64,000 bases of DNA, from assembly GCF_020731145.1 (NCBI RefSeq), contig NZ_JAJFZN010000003.1:1-64000 (forward strand), given 5' to 3'. The number at the start of each line of letters is the position of its first letter. The first letter of the stretch is position 1. The notes beneath the pieces are model-generated. The model was not told the DNA's origin. It made no database searches and saw nothing but the letters and a program-made list of their open reading frames with translations. This document shows positions 46,662 through 55,766 of this stretch, piece after piece. This DNA comes from Sneathiella sp. HT1-7 (GTDB taxonomy: Bacteria > Pseudomonadota > Alphaproteobacteria > Sneathiellales > Sneathiellaceae). The position numbers and the translations under genes were made by a program.

Positions 46662-47729
46662 ATGAAATTAAGTCTTAAAACATCGTTAGTAGCAGCTGCT
46701 CTGGGTGCATTTGCACTCACAGCTGCAAGTGCACAGGCAGCCGATGATTGGTGGCCGGTAAAGGTCTATGATGCGAGCTCGGGCAAGAATGTGGAAACCA
46801 CATATTCTCCGTTAGAAAAAGCATCCAAGCCTTGGAACCTTTGCGTTTCCTTCCCGCATATGAAAGATAGCTTCTGGGTTGCTGTTGCCTACGGCATCGT
46901 GACTGAAGCCAAGCGCCAAGGCGTCAATATGACATTGCTTGAAGCTGGTGGTTACGAGAACCTCCCGCGTCAGCTGTCTCAAATCGATGACTGCATGGCC
47001 TCTGACGCCGATGCAATCATTGTTGGTCCGATTTCCGAAGCGGGACTGGCCAAGAAGTTCGAAGAAAGCATTGCTGCTGGCAAGCCGCTTATCGCGACGG
47101 TGAACCCCGTTAAAGAAGCAAAAACAACAGCAAAAATGTTTGTTGAGTTTGACACCATGGGCGAACAAACTGGCGCATATCTACTCGATCACCTTAAGGG
47201 TAAGCCGGCAAACGCTGTCGCATTCCCTGGTCCTGCAGGATCTGGTTGGGCAGAAGCATTCTATGAAGGCTTCCAGCGCGCTCTTGATGGCAGCAACGTG
47301 AAAATCGAAACTGAAATGTTTGGTGATACAGGCGTTGGTGTTCAGCTCAAGCTGATCCAGGACGCTCTGCAGGCTTATCCGGACATGAATGTTATCTGGG
47401 GTTCAGCTCCGACTGCTGAAGCCGCGATTGGCGCTGTTGCCGAGATCGGTCGTAGCGATGACATGATGATCATGTCTTCATATGAAAATCAGGCAATGCT
47501 CGATGCCATGAACAGTGGTGAAATTCTTGGATTTGCGACGCAATATCCGGTACTTGAAGGCATGATTGCTGTCGATATGGCAATCCGCGCTCTTGAAGGT
47601 AAAGAATTGAAAACATTCCTGAAGCCAATCCCCGATATGATTGCTAAAGCGAATGCGGACAAAATCAACATGGATCTGGTACTCGCGCCAGCGACATGGA
47701 AGCCGGAATATTCTGTGACCGCAGAATAA
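46662..47729 (+). CDS. TorT-like periplasmic sugar-binding-family protein
   Basis: The 355-aa secreted protein has a signal peptide (MKLSLKTSLVAAALGAFALT..AQA) cut before ADDWWPVKV. The mature part resembles TorT: PWNLCVSFPHMKDSFWVAVAYG and MTLLEAGGYENLPRQLSQIDDC. TorT senses TMAO in E. coli, but here the protein heads an ABC operon, so it is the solute receptor. Start ATG 46662 follows GGAGGCG. Encoded with it are an RbsA-like ATPase, two permeases and a hydantoinase pair, which points to uptake of a cyclic amide or related N-compound. Confidence 0.88.
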   Translation: MKLSLKTSLVAAALGAFALTAASAQAADDWWPVKVYDASSGKNVETTYSPLEKASKPWNLCVSFPHMKDSFWVAVAYGIVTEAKRQGVNMTLLEAGGYENLPRQLSQIDDCMASDADAIIVGPISEAGLAKKFEESIAAGKPLIATVNPVKEAKTTAKMFVEFDTMGEQTGAYLLDHLKGKPANAVAFPGPAGSGWAEAFYEGFQRALDGSNVKIETEMFGDTGVGVQLKLIQDALQAYPDMNVIWGSAPTAEAAIGAVAEIGRSDDMMIMSSYENQAMLDAMNSGEILGFATQYPVLEGMIAVDMAIRALEGKELKTFLKPIPDMIAKANADKINMDLVLAPATWKPEYSVTAE

Positions 47730-47759
47730 GCAACGAATAGCTTGAGAGAATCATAACCT

Positions 47760-49349
47760 ATGTATAAAGATTCAGATCAAGTTCTTGATGCAGTGATTTC
47801 CTCCCCAGCTAACACTGGGGAGGAGGTTCCTTCTTCAAGTATCCTTGAGATGCGTGGCATCTCTAAACAGTTTCCCGGTGTTCTCGCGTTGGATAACGTA
47901 GATTTCGATCTTCGTCGTGGTGAGGTGCATATACTTTTTGGCGAGAACGGCGCAGGAAAATCAACACTTATAAATGTTATCGCGGGAACATTCCCGCCGG
48001 ATAAAGGGACATTTCGCTATGATGGGAAAGACATTTCTCATCTGACACCCCACCGAGCGCGTGTCATGGGAATTAGCCCTGTTTTTCAGGAGTTTTCACT
48101 TATCCCGAATTTGACGGTTGAAGAGAACCTCTTTTTGGGACGAGAAACATCTACGACCGGGTTCCTTCGCAAAAAGGCGATGAGTGCCCGTGCCGCTAAA
48201 GTCATTGAGATGTTGGGCTTCGATTTAGATCCCAAAAAACGCGTGTCGTCATTGTCACGAGCGCACCAGCAAATGGTTGAGATTGCCAAAGCCCTGCTCG
48301 CCGATGTTAGGTTGCTGATTTTGGACGAGCCCACTGCATCCCTGACCGAGAACGAAACCTATAAGCTGTTCGAACTGATTGGCCGATTAAAAGCCGACGG
48401 TGTGGGCATTATTTATGTCTCCCACCGCATGCGCGAAATAAAAGAAATCGGTGATAGAATTACTGTATTGCGTGATGGTCTCAAAATTGAAACATGCAAT
48501 GCCGCCGATGTCGGTGAAAATGAGCTCGTGGAATTGATGACAGGGCGCAAAATTGATGTCCTGTTTCCAAAAATTGACCATAAGCCGGCAGAAAAACTGC
48601 TTGAGATTAATAATCTTACACTCGCCAATCACGTGGTTGAGAATGTGAGTATCTATGCTCGCGCTGGCGAGATTACAGGTATTGCAGGACTTGTTGGTTG
48701 CGGCAAATCAGAACTCGTGCGGGCCGTATTTGGGCTGGAGGCATTAGAAGAGGGAGAGATCATTGTTAAAGGCGAACAAATCTCGCACCCGCGCCCGGAT
48801 ATCAGTTTAAGTAAAGGTGTCTGTTATTTTCCTTCTGATCGGGTTGCCGAAGGCTTGGCCCTGGAACGTCCCATTCGCGAAAATGCGTCTATGGCCGCAC
48901 TCAATTTGACGGATTTCTCATGGATGCGAGTATTGAAAAAACTGAACGAGCGAAAGCTCATTCAGGGCATTGTTGATCGATTAAAATTGCGGCCACCCAA
49001 TATTGAGCGTGCAGTAGGCAATCTATCCGGTGGTAACCGACAGAAAGTCATGTTGGCGCGCGGATTAACCCGGGAAACCGATATATTTTTGTTTGATGAA
49101 CCGACGGTCGGGATTGACGTTGGCGCCAAGGTCGAGGTCTATGATCTCATGAAAGAATTAGTCGACAACGGTGCAGCAATTATTCTCGTTTCGTCAGAGT
49201 TGCCAGAAGTTTTGAACCTTTCAAATCGGCTTTACGTCATGCATCGTGCGAAGTTGGTCGCTGAATTGACCGGTGATGATATGACCGAGCAAGCTGTCTT
49301 ATCCTGTTTCTTCCAAGATGAAGAAGCAAATTCAAAAGCAGGAGCCTAG
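47760..49349 (+). CDS. Ribose-type ABC transporter ATPase (RbsA/MglA family)
   Basis: The 529-aa double-ATPase has first Walker A GENGAGKST and Walker B LLILDEPTA, and a first signature SLSRAHQQMV with a lost GGQ. The second P-loop is the typical degenerate GLVGCGKSE, with signature NLSGGNRQKV and IFLFDEPTVGID. This is the common form of RbsA proteins, where only one site hydrolyses ATP. It energises the two permeases encoded next. Confidence 0.94.
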   Translation: MYKDSDQVLDAVISSPANTGEEVPSSSILEMRGISKQFPGVLALDNVDFDLRRGEVHILFGENGAGKSTLINVIAGTFPPDKGTFRYDGKDISHLTPHRARVMGISPVFQEFSLIPNLTVEENLFLGRETSTTGFLRKKAMSARAAKVIEMLGFDLDPKKRVSSLSRAHQQMVEIAKALLADVRLLILDEPTASLTENETYKLFELIGRLKADGVGIIYVSHRMREIKEIGDRITVLRDGLKIETCNAADVGENELVELMTGRKIDVLFPKIDHKPAEKLLEINNLTLANHVVENVSIYARAGEITGIAGLVGCGKSELVRAVFGLEALEEGEIIVKGEQISHPRPDISLSKGVCYFPSDRVAEGLALERPIRENASMAALNLTDFSWMRVLKKLNERKLIQGIVDRLKLRPPNIERAVGNLSGGNRQKVMLARGLTRETDIFLFDEPTVGIDVGAKVEVYDLMKELVDNGAAIILVSSELPEVLNLSNRLYVMHRAKLVAELTGDDMTEQAVLSCFFQDEEANSKAGA

Positions 49350-49352
49350 TTG

Positions 49353-50375
49353 GTGAGCAATAACATAGCTTCAGGTCATCTGCCCCAAAAAGAAGTGAAC
49401 CATCTTGTCAGGGTCATTTCAACGATGGGATTATTGCCTATTCTGCTGGTGATCATTGTCGCCGCTTTGTCAATCTTCGAACCTCGGTTCCTGGGGATAT
49501 TCAATATCCTCAATGTGCTCAGGGAAACTTCGTTTCTGGCGATCCTGGCCGCGGGGCAAATGTTGGTTCTGATTGTCGGTGGCTTTGATTTATCCGTCGG
49601 AGCGGTTGTCGCATTATCTAGTACTGTCATGGCCACGGTAATGGCGAATATGCTCGGTATCATGCCGGATGACGTCGGTTTGGTGATTTTCATTGGCGTC
49701 GCGGCTGGGATTGGGTGCGGCGTAGTTGTAGGGTTAGTGAATGGTCTGTGCGTTGCATACCTTCGGGTGTCTCCATTTATGGTCACCTTGGGAACGCTCT
49801 CAATTGCCTCTGGTGTTGCCTTGCTGCTAACTAACGGCATTCCTGTTTATGGAATGCCGAAAGTTTTTGTAAACGGTTTTGGCCGTGCTCTTTGGCTTGG
49901 TTTACCAACCACAGTCTACGTCGCTTTGACCCTTGTTATAATCGTTTGGATTATTCAGCGATTTACGGTTCTTGGGAGATACATCTATGCCATTGGCGGA
50001 AATTTGCAGGCATCGCAGGTATCCGGTGTATCGACGAAACGCTATTTGATCACAGCCTATACGATGTGCGGCGCGCTGGCTGCGATTACTGGCGTTCTTC
50101 TGACCGCTCGTGTTGGCTCGGGCCAGGCGACGCTTGGCGGTGATATTATGATGCTGCAATCTATTGCGGCGGCGGTCATTGCCGGTGTCAGCTTGCGGGG
50201 CGGTATTGGCCGGGTCGAGCTGGTGACATTGGGCGCTTTGTTCTTGTCGATTGTAACAAATTCCATGAATTTAGTGCGGATTGACAGTAAAATTCAGACG
50301 ATCGTGCTTGGCGTTATCGTGATTTTTGCTGTTGCACTTGAAGAATATGGTAACCGGAGGAAAATTCGTGAGTGA
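49353..50375 (+). CDS. Ribose-type ABC transporter permease (RbsC family), first
   Basis: The roughly 340-aa integral membrane protein has about eight or nine helices and the RbsC motif GGFDLSVGAVVALSS. The cytoplasmic EAA-like loop is GGNLQASQVSGVSTKR. The start is GTG 49353, or TTG 49350, behind AGGAG and only 3 bp after the ATPase stop. It overlaps the next permease by 8 bp and should form a heterodimer with it. Confidence 0.92.
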   Translation: MSNNIASGHLPQKEVNHLVRVISTMGLLPILLVIIVAALSIFEPRFLGIFNILNVLRETSFLAILAAGQMLVLIVGGFDLSVGAVVALSSTVMATVMANMLGIMPDDVGLVIFIGVAAGIGCGVVVGLVNGLCVAYLRVSPFMVTLGTLSIASGVALLLTNGIPVYGMPKVFVNGFGRALWLGLPTTVYVALTLVIIVWIIQRFTVLGRYIYAIGGNLQASQVSGVSTKRYLITAYTMCGALAAITGVLLTARVGSGQATLGGDIMMLQSIAAAVIAGVSLRGGIGRVELVTLGALFLSIVTNSMNLVRIDSKIQTIVLGVIVIFAVALEEYGNRRKIRE

Positions 50376-51363
50376 CGCATCGGTTTCCGCACAAAAAGGG
50401 CAGCTTTCTCGCATTATGCCACTAATCATGCGTTGGCTGATGCCAATTTGTCTTGTCTTGATGGGGCTTGGTTTTGCCGCTGTCGAGCCGCGCATCCTGT
50501 CTGAAGCAAATCTTCTGAATATTACCACGCAAGCCAGTTATCTGGTCATTTTTGCCGCCGCACAAATGGTGGTGATCCTGACCCGTGGATTCGATTTGTC
50601 GCTTGGCATGTGCGTATCGTCCGTCAGTGTGCTGGTCGCGTTGGTTATGACGGGTATTGTTAAGTCCGACCCTGAATCCTTGACGCTGGCTATTGTTCTC
50701 TCTGTATCCGCCGGAATTGCCTTTGGTGTCCTAGTCGGTGCGTTTAACGGGTTCTGCGTTTCTGTTCTGCGCGTAAATCCCTTTATTGTAACACTTGGTT
50801 CGTTGAATATCTGTTACGGGATTGCGTCAACGATATCCGGTGGCCGGCCGGTCTTTGGGGTGCCACGCGAATTCAGTAATATGGTTTATAGTGGAGAATT
50901 TTTGGGCATACCTGCGCCAATTATTATTGCCGCAGTTCTGCTCGTGATCATCCATTTGATTTTAACTCGGACCGTGTTCGGGCGGGGTTTCTACATTTTG
51001 GGCAGTAATCCAAGGGCCGCTAAGGTTGCCGGCATGCCGAGCCGCCTGTACCTGACATATGCATATATTATTTGTTCTGTCTTGGCGGCAATCGGAGCCA
51101 TTCTGTTGACGGCGCGTACAGGTTCGGGTGAACCGAACTTAGGTGGCAGCATTGCACTGGAGAGTATCGCCGCCGCCGTGATTGGCGGGGTAAGCCTGCG
51201 TGGTGGTGTTGGGGGTATCCCGGCGGTCTTATTGGGTGCCGTGTTTGTTACTGTTCTGTCAAATGGAATGAACCTGACGCGCATTGATGGCAATGTTCAG
51301 ATGATTGTTCTGGGGTGTGTCGTAATTGCGGCCGTCTTTGTTGATCGTATACGAACCAAATAA
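50368..51363 (+). CDS. Ribose-type ABC transporter permease (RbsC family), second
   Basis: The 331-aa membrane protein has TRGFDLSLGMCVSSVS and the loop GSNPRAAKVAGMPSR. The start is GTG 50368 with a clear CCGGAGG site 6-8 nt before it; the longer frame lacks one. It is related in sequence to the first permease (SLRGGIGxxELVTLGALFLSIV against SLRGGVGGIPAVLLGAVFVTVL), suggesting tandem duplication. Confidence 0.92.
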   Translation: MSDASVSAQKGQLSRIMPLIMRWLMPICLVLMGLGFAAVEPRILSEANLLNITTQASYLVIFAAAQMVVILTRGFDLSLGMCVSSVSVLVALVMTGIVKSDPESLTLAIVLSVSAGIAFGVLVGAFNGFCVSVLRVNPFIVTLGSLNICYGIASTISGGRPVFGVPREFSNMVYSGEFLGIPAPIIIAAVLLVIIHLILTRTVFGRGFYILGSNPRAAKVAGMPSRLYLTYAYIICSVLAAIGAILLTARTGSGEPNLGGSIALESIAAAVIGGVSLRGGVGGIPAVLLGAVFVTVLSNGMNLTRIDGNVQMIVLGCVVIAAVFVDRIRTK

Positions 51364-51440
51364 CACAAGCCGATTTAGAGTAAATTTCGCTTCTGAGATA
51401 CCGCGATAGATTATTCTGGGCGGATTAACACTGGAAACTG

Positions 51441-53156
51441 ATGTCTAATAGCCCAGAGCCAATTAAGAAGGTTGATCCGGTAACAGTCGAAATTCTGACC
51501 GGGAAACTGCTGGCGACCGTCGATGAAATGGGCATCATCATGACAAAGACCAGCATGAGCCCAATCGTATACGAGGTTCTTGATTTCGCGTGTGGTATTT
51601 GTGCGCCAAACGGCGACCTGATTGCACAATCAAACGGTATCACCTTATTCACGGGTACTTTTTCTTATCAAGTGAGAGCTTTGGCGGCACGCTACAAGGA
51701 TGACATGGCGACCGGAGATATCTTTGTGACGAATGACCCGTTTGCGGGCGGAACCCACCCAAATGATGTCGCCATTATTCGGCCCATATTTTTTGAAGAA
51801 CAATTGTTAGCCTATGCGATTACTGTTGCGCATTGGTTGGACATCGGCGGTACTGTGCCGGGCAGCTTGCCTGTTGATGCGACCTCTCTTTTTCAGGAAG
51901 GATTGCGACTTCCCGGAATCCGTATCGCCCGTGAAGATAAACTCAATGATGACCTGGTTCGTCTGATTGAAGAGAATGTGCGTATGCCTGAATTGGCAAT
52001 GGGCGACCTCCGGGCTCAAATCGCAACCGTCCGAATTGCGGAGCGAAATCTTCGTGACGCCACTCAGAAATATGGTTTTGAGACAGTCAGTGCAGCGTTC
52101 TCTGAGATTAATGAGAGCAGCTCTCAGAGTAGCCGTCGAGTGATCGCAGAGCTTCCGGACGGCGTCTATGAAGCCCAAGATACAATCGATGGTGACGGGG
52201 TGACGGACGATCCCATTCCGGTATGTGTGCGGATCACCATCGCGGGCGATCATATGACAGCTGATTTTACGGGCTGTTCCCCAACAACAGCGGGGCCAGT
52301 CAATTGTACACGTGGCGCGCTGGAATCGGCTGTGAAGACTGTCTTTAAGGCGCTTGTTGATCCAAGTGCGCCATCTAATGAGGGCTGGTTTGCGCCATTG
52401 GATGTTATCGTTCCGGAAGGCACGGTTTTTAGCGCGGCCAAGCCAGCACCGACAGGCTGGTACTATGAAGGGTCCGTTCATGCATCAGAGCTTGTGTGGC
52501 GTGCCTTGGCTCCATTGAAGCCGGAACAATTCTCGGCCGGATCCTATACTAGTTTAACCGTACTCTATCTAACCGGTAAAAAGGAAAATGGAGACCTGTT
52601 CGTTCATATCGAGCCGCAGCACGGTGGCTGGGGGGCGACCTCTGATCGTGACGGCGCTAATGCGCTCATTGCTTTGACTGATGGCGATACCTATAACCAT
52701 TCTGTAGAGTTGCTGGAGGCGAAATTGCCGGTTCTTGTGCGTCGCTACGGGTTCAATATTGAAGGGGGTGTCGGCGCAGGACGCCATCGTGGTGGCTACG
52801 GTTTGATACGCGAATATGAAATGCGCACTGACGAGGCGTCTTTCTTTTGCGGCATCAGTCGCAACAGTACACCACCTTGGGGTATGGAGGGCGGCGCTGT
52901 AGGAAGTTGTAATTTCGTTGAGGTTCAGACGGCCGCAGATAGTACTCCTTCTCGTGTCCATCATCATCCGAACTGGCAACTTCAGGAGGGTGACCATGTA
53001 AAGGTTGTCACCGGTGGCGGTGGCGGTTGGGGGGCTTCAGAAGACCGCTCTATTACCGATATTCAGACGGATATCGCTGATGGATTTATGACGCCAGAAG
53101 AAGCTTTCGAGACATATGGTCTGAGTCAGACCGCCCTCAAGATGGGTGAGGAGTGA
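51441..53156 (+). CDS. Hydantoinase B/oxoprolinase family protein (copy 2)
   Basis: The 571-aa HyuB-type subunit has KVDPVTVEILTGKLLATVDEMG, TNDPFAGGTHPNDVAIIRPIF and VTGGGGGWGASEDR near the C-terminus. It differs strongly from copy 1 in the middle of the protein, so the two pairs probably act on different substrates or steps. It sits 78 bp after the last permease of the TorT-like importer, which implies that the imported compound, or a product close to it, is a cyclic amide. Confidence 0.92.
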   Translation: MSNSPEPIKKVDPVTVEILTGKLLATVDEMGIIMTKTSMSPIVYEVLDFACGICAPNGDLIAQSNGITLFTGTFSYQVRALAARYKDDMATGDIFVTNDPFAGGTHPNDVAIIRPIFFEEQLLAYAITVAHWLDIGGTVPGSLPVDATSLFQEGLRLPGIRIAREDKLNDDLVRLIEENVRMPELAMGDLRAQIATVRIAERNLRDATQKYGFETVSAAFSEINESSSQSSRRVIAELPDGVYEAQDTIDGDGVTDDPIPVCVRITIAGDHMTADFTGCSPTTAGPVNCTRGALESAVKTVFKALVDPSAPSNEGWFAPLDVIVPEGTVFSAAKPAPTGWYYEGSVHASELVWRALAPLKPEQFSAGSYTSLTVLYLTGKKENGDLFVHIEPQHGGWGATSDRDGANALIALTDGDTYNHSVELLEAKLPVLVRRYGFNIEGGVGAGRHRGGYGLIREYEMRTDEASFFCGISRNSTPPWGMEGGAVGSCNFVEVQTAADSTPSRVHHHPNWQLQEGDHVKVVTGGGGGWGASEDRSITDIQTDIADGFMTPEEAFETYGLSQTALKMGEE

Positions 53157-53163
53157 CAGGCTT

Positions 53164-55215
53164 ATGGTGAGATTGGCAACAGACGTAGGCGGCACATTCA
53201 CTGACCTGATCGCTTATGATGAGGAAACGGGAAAAATCACGTTTACAAAAACGCTAACCACGACAGATGATCAATCCACTGGTGTTCTTAACACCATTTC
53301 TGATGCATGCGAAACGAGCAATCTTGACCTAGCGGCTGTTGACTTTTTTGTTCATGGCGGCACCACAGTTATTAACGCTATTACTGAGTGGAAAGGCGTG
53401 AAAACGGCGCTTGTTACGACGCGCGGCTTTCGGGACGTTTTGGAGATTGGGCGCGGTAATCGACCCGATCTGTATAATCTAAAGGCGAGAACGCCGCCGC
53501 CTTATATTCCGCGTCGTTATCGCCTTGAAATAACTGAGCGTCTTGATGGGCAAGGCAATATTGTCACGCCGTTAGTTGAAGCCGAAGTGGCCGAAGTTGC
53601 TGATATCTGTCGAGACGCAGGTATTGAGGCTATCGCGGTTGTATTTCTACATAGCTATATCGATGATCGGCATGAAGTGCGGTGTGCCGACTTGTTGCGC
53701 TCGCTTTTGCCGGGCGTCATGGTCTCTACAAGTAGTCAGATTTCACAACAATGGCGTGAATATGAGCGAACGAGTACGGCAGTTTTGAATGCGTATGTTC
53801 AACCTGTAATAGATAGGTATTTCAGGAACCTTGAGAGCAAACTGACAGAAATCGGGATCGATTGCCCGCTATATGCGATGCAGTCTAACGGTGGGGTGGC
53901 GACATTTAATGATGTCAGGTTGCAGCCACTCACGCTTGTTGAATCGGGGCCATCGGGAGCAATTGCCGGGGCTGTGAGAATTGGCCAAGCGATTGATGCA
54001 CCGGATGTTTTGTTGCTTGATGTCGGGGGGACCACGGCTAAGTGTTCTTTAATCCGGAACGGACGTCCGCAAATAGTTCCTGAGTATAAACTTGAATGGA
54101 GCCGCTTTTCGCCAGGCTATACGGTTCAAGTCTCGGTCGTTGATATCGTTGAGATCGGCGCAGGCGGCGGTTCTATTGCGTCGATAGATGACGCGGGTCA
54201 TATACATGTTGGTCCGGATAGTGCGGGATCAACGCCGGGACCGGTTTGCTACGGGCGAGGCGGCACTTTGCCAACTGTAACTGATGCCAAGTTGGTTATT
54301 GGAATTCTTGATCCTGAGAATTTCGCCAATGGCCAAATGGTCCTAGACATAGCAAGTGCGCGTACTGCATTTGAACCAATTGCTCTTGCATTAAAATGCT
54401 CAGTTGAAGAGGCCGCAAGCGCGGTTATTCGTATCGCTGAAGCTAATATGATAAATGCCTTGAAGCTTGTAACAGTTCAGCGTGGGCATGATCCCAGGGA
54501 TTTATCCTTGGTCGTGACGGGCGGTGCGGGGCCCATGTTGGCCACTAAATTAGGGCGGGAGCTAAACGTAAAATCAACGGTAATTCCGGTATATCCGGGT
54601 GTGTTTTCCGCGTGGGGGATGCTCGCGGCCTTGCCGCGGACTGATTTGCGGAGGACTTTGTTCTGTGAAATGGATAATGAGGGATTGGAAAAGGTCCGTT
54701 CGGAATTCCAACAATTGATCGCTCAGGCAGAACAACATTTTAATGTGAGTGAAGCTGCGGAATTGCATCTTCATTTTTCCGTTGAGGCGCGCTATCAAGG
54801 ACAGGAGCATTCCGTTTCTGCCGCTTTTCAACTCAATGATACGGTGGCGAGCTTTTTAGACACATTTCATGCGACCCATGAAACCGCCTATACGTTTCAG
54901 TTGCCGGAAAGCCCGGTCGAAATCACTAATCTGCATCTGCAAGCTGAGTATAAGAGCGATATCATCGCACTAAGTGAAATACCGAAAGAAAAACAATCGG
55001 TTATCCATTCAAAGAAAGGCGTGAGGGATGTCTTTTTTGGTCCAGATTACGGCTGGGTAGAATGCCCCGTTTATGATCGTGAATTGCTTTTCTCAGGCTG
55101 CCAGCTTGAGGGACCTTTGATAATTGAAGAGCCTACGACAACTTGCTTGGTGCTACCGGGTCAAGTCGTTGAAATGACATCTACCGGTTTGCTGGTAATC
55201 ACTGAGTTGGAGTAA
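53164..55215 (+). CDS. Hydantoinase A/oxoprolinase family protein (copy 2)
   Basis: The 683-aa ATPase partner of HyuB copy 2 has ATDVGGTFTDLIAYD, FVHGGTTVINAITEWKGVKTALVTTRGFRD, and LLDVGGTTAKCSLI as second phosphate loop, plus EIGAGGGSIASID. ATG 53164 follows GAGGAG; a GTG 18 bp earlier is in frame but overlaps the HyuB stop. A weak GCGAA/TTCGC hairpin (55232-55243) follows the stop. Confidence 0.93.
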   Translation: MVRLATDVGGTFTDLIAYDEETGKITFTKTLTTTDDQSTGVLNTISDACETSNLDLAAVDFFVHGGTTVINAITEWKGVKTALVTTRGFRDVLEIGRGNRPDLYNLKARTPPPYIPRRYRLEITERLDGQGNIVTPLVEAEVAEVADICRDAGIEAIAVVFLHSYIDDRHEVRCADLLRSLLPGVMVSTSSQISQQWREYERTSTAVLNAYVQPVIDRYFRNLESKLTEIGIDCPLYAMQSNGGVATFNDVRLQPLTLVESGPSGAIAGAVRIGQAIDAPDVLLLDVGGTTAKCSLIRNGRPQIVPEYKLEWSRFSPGYTVQVSVVDIVEIGAGGGSIASIDDAGHIHVGPDSAGSTPGPVCYGRGGTLPTVTDAKLVIGILDPENFANGQMVLDIASARTAFEPIALALKCSVEEAASAVIRIAEANMINALKLVTVQRGHDPRDLSLVVTGGAGPMLATKLGRELNVKSTVIPVYPGVFSAWGMLAALPRTDLRRTLFCEMDNEGLEKVRSEFQQLIAQAEQHFNVSEAAELHLHFSVEARYQGQEHSVSAAFQLNDTVASFLDTFHATHETAYTFQLPESPVEITNLHLQAEYKSDIIALSEIPKEKQSVIHSKKGVRDVFFGPDYGWVECPVYDRELLFSGCQLEGPLIIEEPTTTCLVLPGQVVEMTSTGLLVITELE

Positions 55216-55766
55216 TTCAACGCCGAGCCGAGCGAACCTTCGCAAGACTATTTTACAATCTATTCATGCGCGGGACTATTGTTGAAGAGCTATTCACTCT
55301 TTGGGTCGGCGATAACGCTTAAGTAGTATAAACTATAGATGTGCCGCGTACCAACAGGATGATGTCCCCTGAGAACCATTACGACATTTATCGTCTTCGA
55401 CTGTCATGGTTTTATCATTTCTGTGATCATACATATAACGCCCGCTGAAAAAAACATTGATCAGTTCATCGCTTGATCATTGTTCTCACCGCTTCTGAAC
55501 TCTGCCCAAAATATCTCTATTAATGTCCAGTGCGAGAACGACTAGGGGATGCCCCTTCAAATTGGGCGTCAAATTAGTTCATCAAGATGTCTTTTGATAA
55601 TTCAACTCTCAATGGTTGAATTTAAAAAAACAAAGATTTCTAATTTGCTAATTTAGAGGATTTTGGATTAGAGTAATGAGGAAGGCGTAAAAACAGTAAT
55701 AATCGTCAATGCTCGGGGGAGAGAAAATTTGACATTAGCCTGGAACTATCTATCCGCGAGCGTCGC
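55216..55766 (+). promoter_or_regulatory. 551-bp AT-rich intergenic region with inverted repeats
   Basis: No gene is seen. It holds ATTTTACAAT (55250-55259) and three TGATCA palindromes (55424, 55458, 55474), two of them as TTGATCA direct repeats 16 bp apart. It also holds a perfect 8+8-bp inverted repeat AATTCAAC/GTTGAATT (55599-55622, 8-bp spacer) followed by an A-run. A strong ribosome site (GGGGGAGAG) precedes a TTG at 55729, starting a 13-codon frame whose TGA overlaps the permease ATG. The region should hold the promoter of the second importer. Confidence 0.45.
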
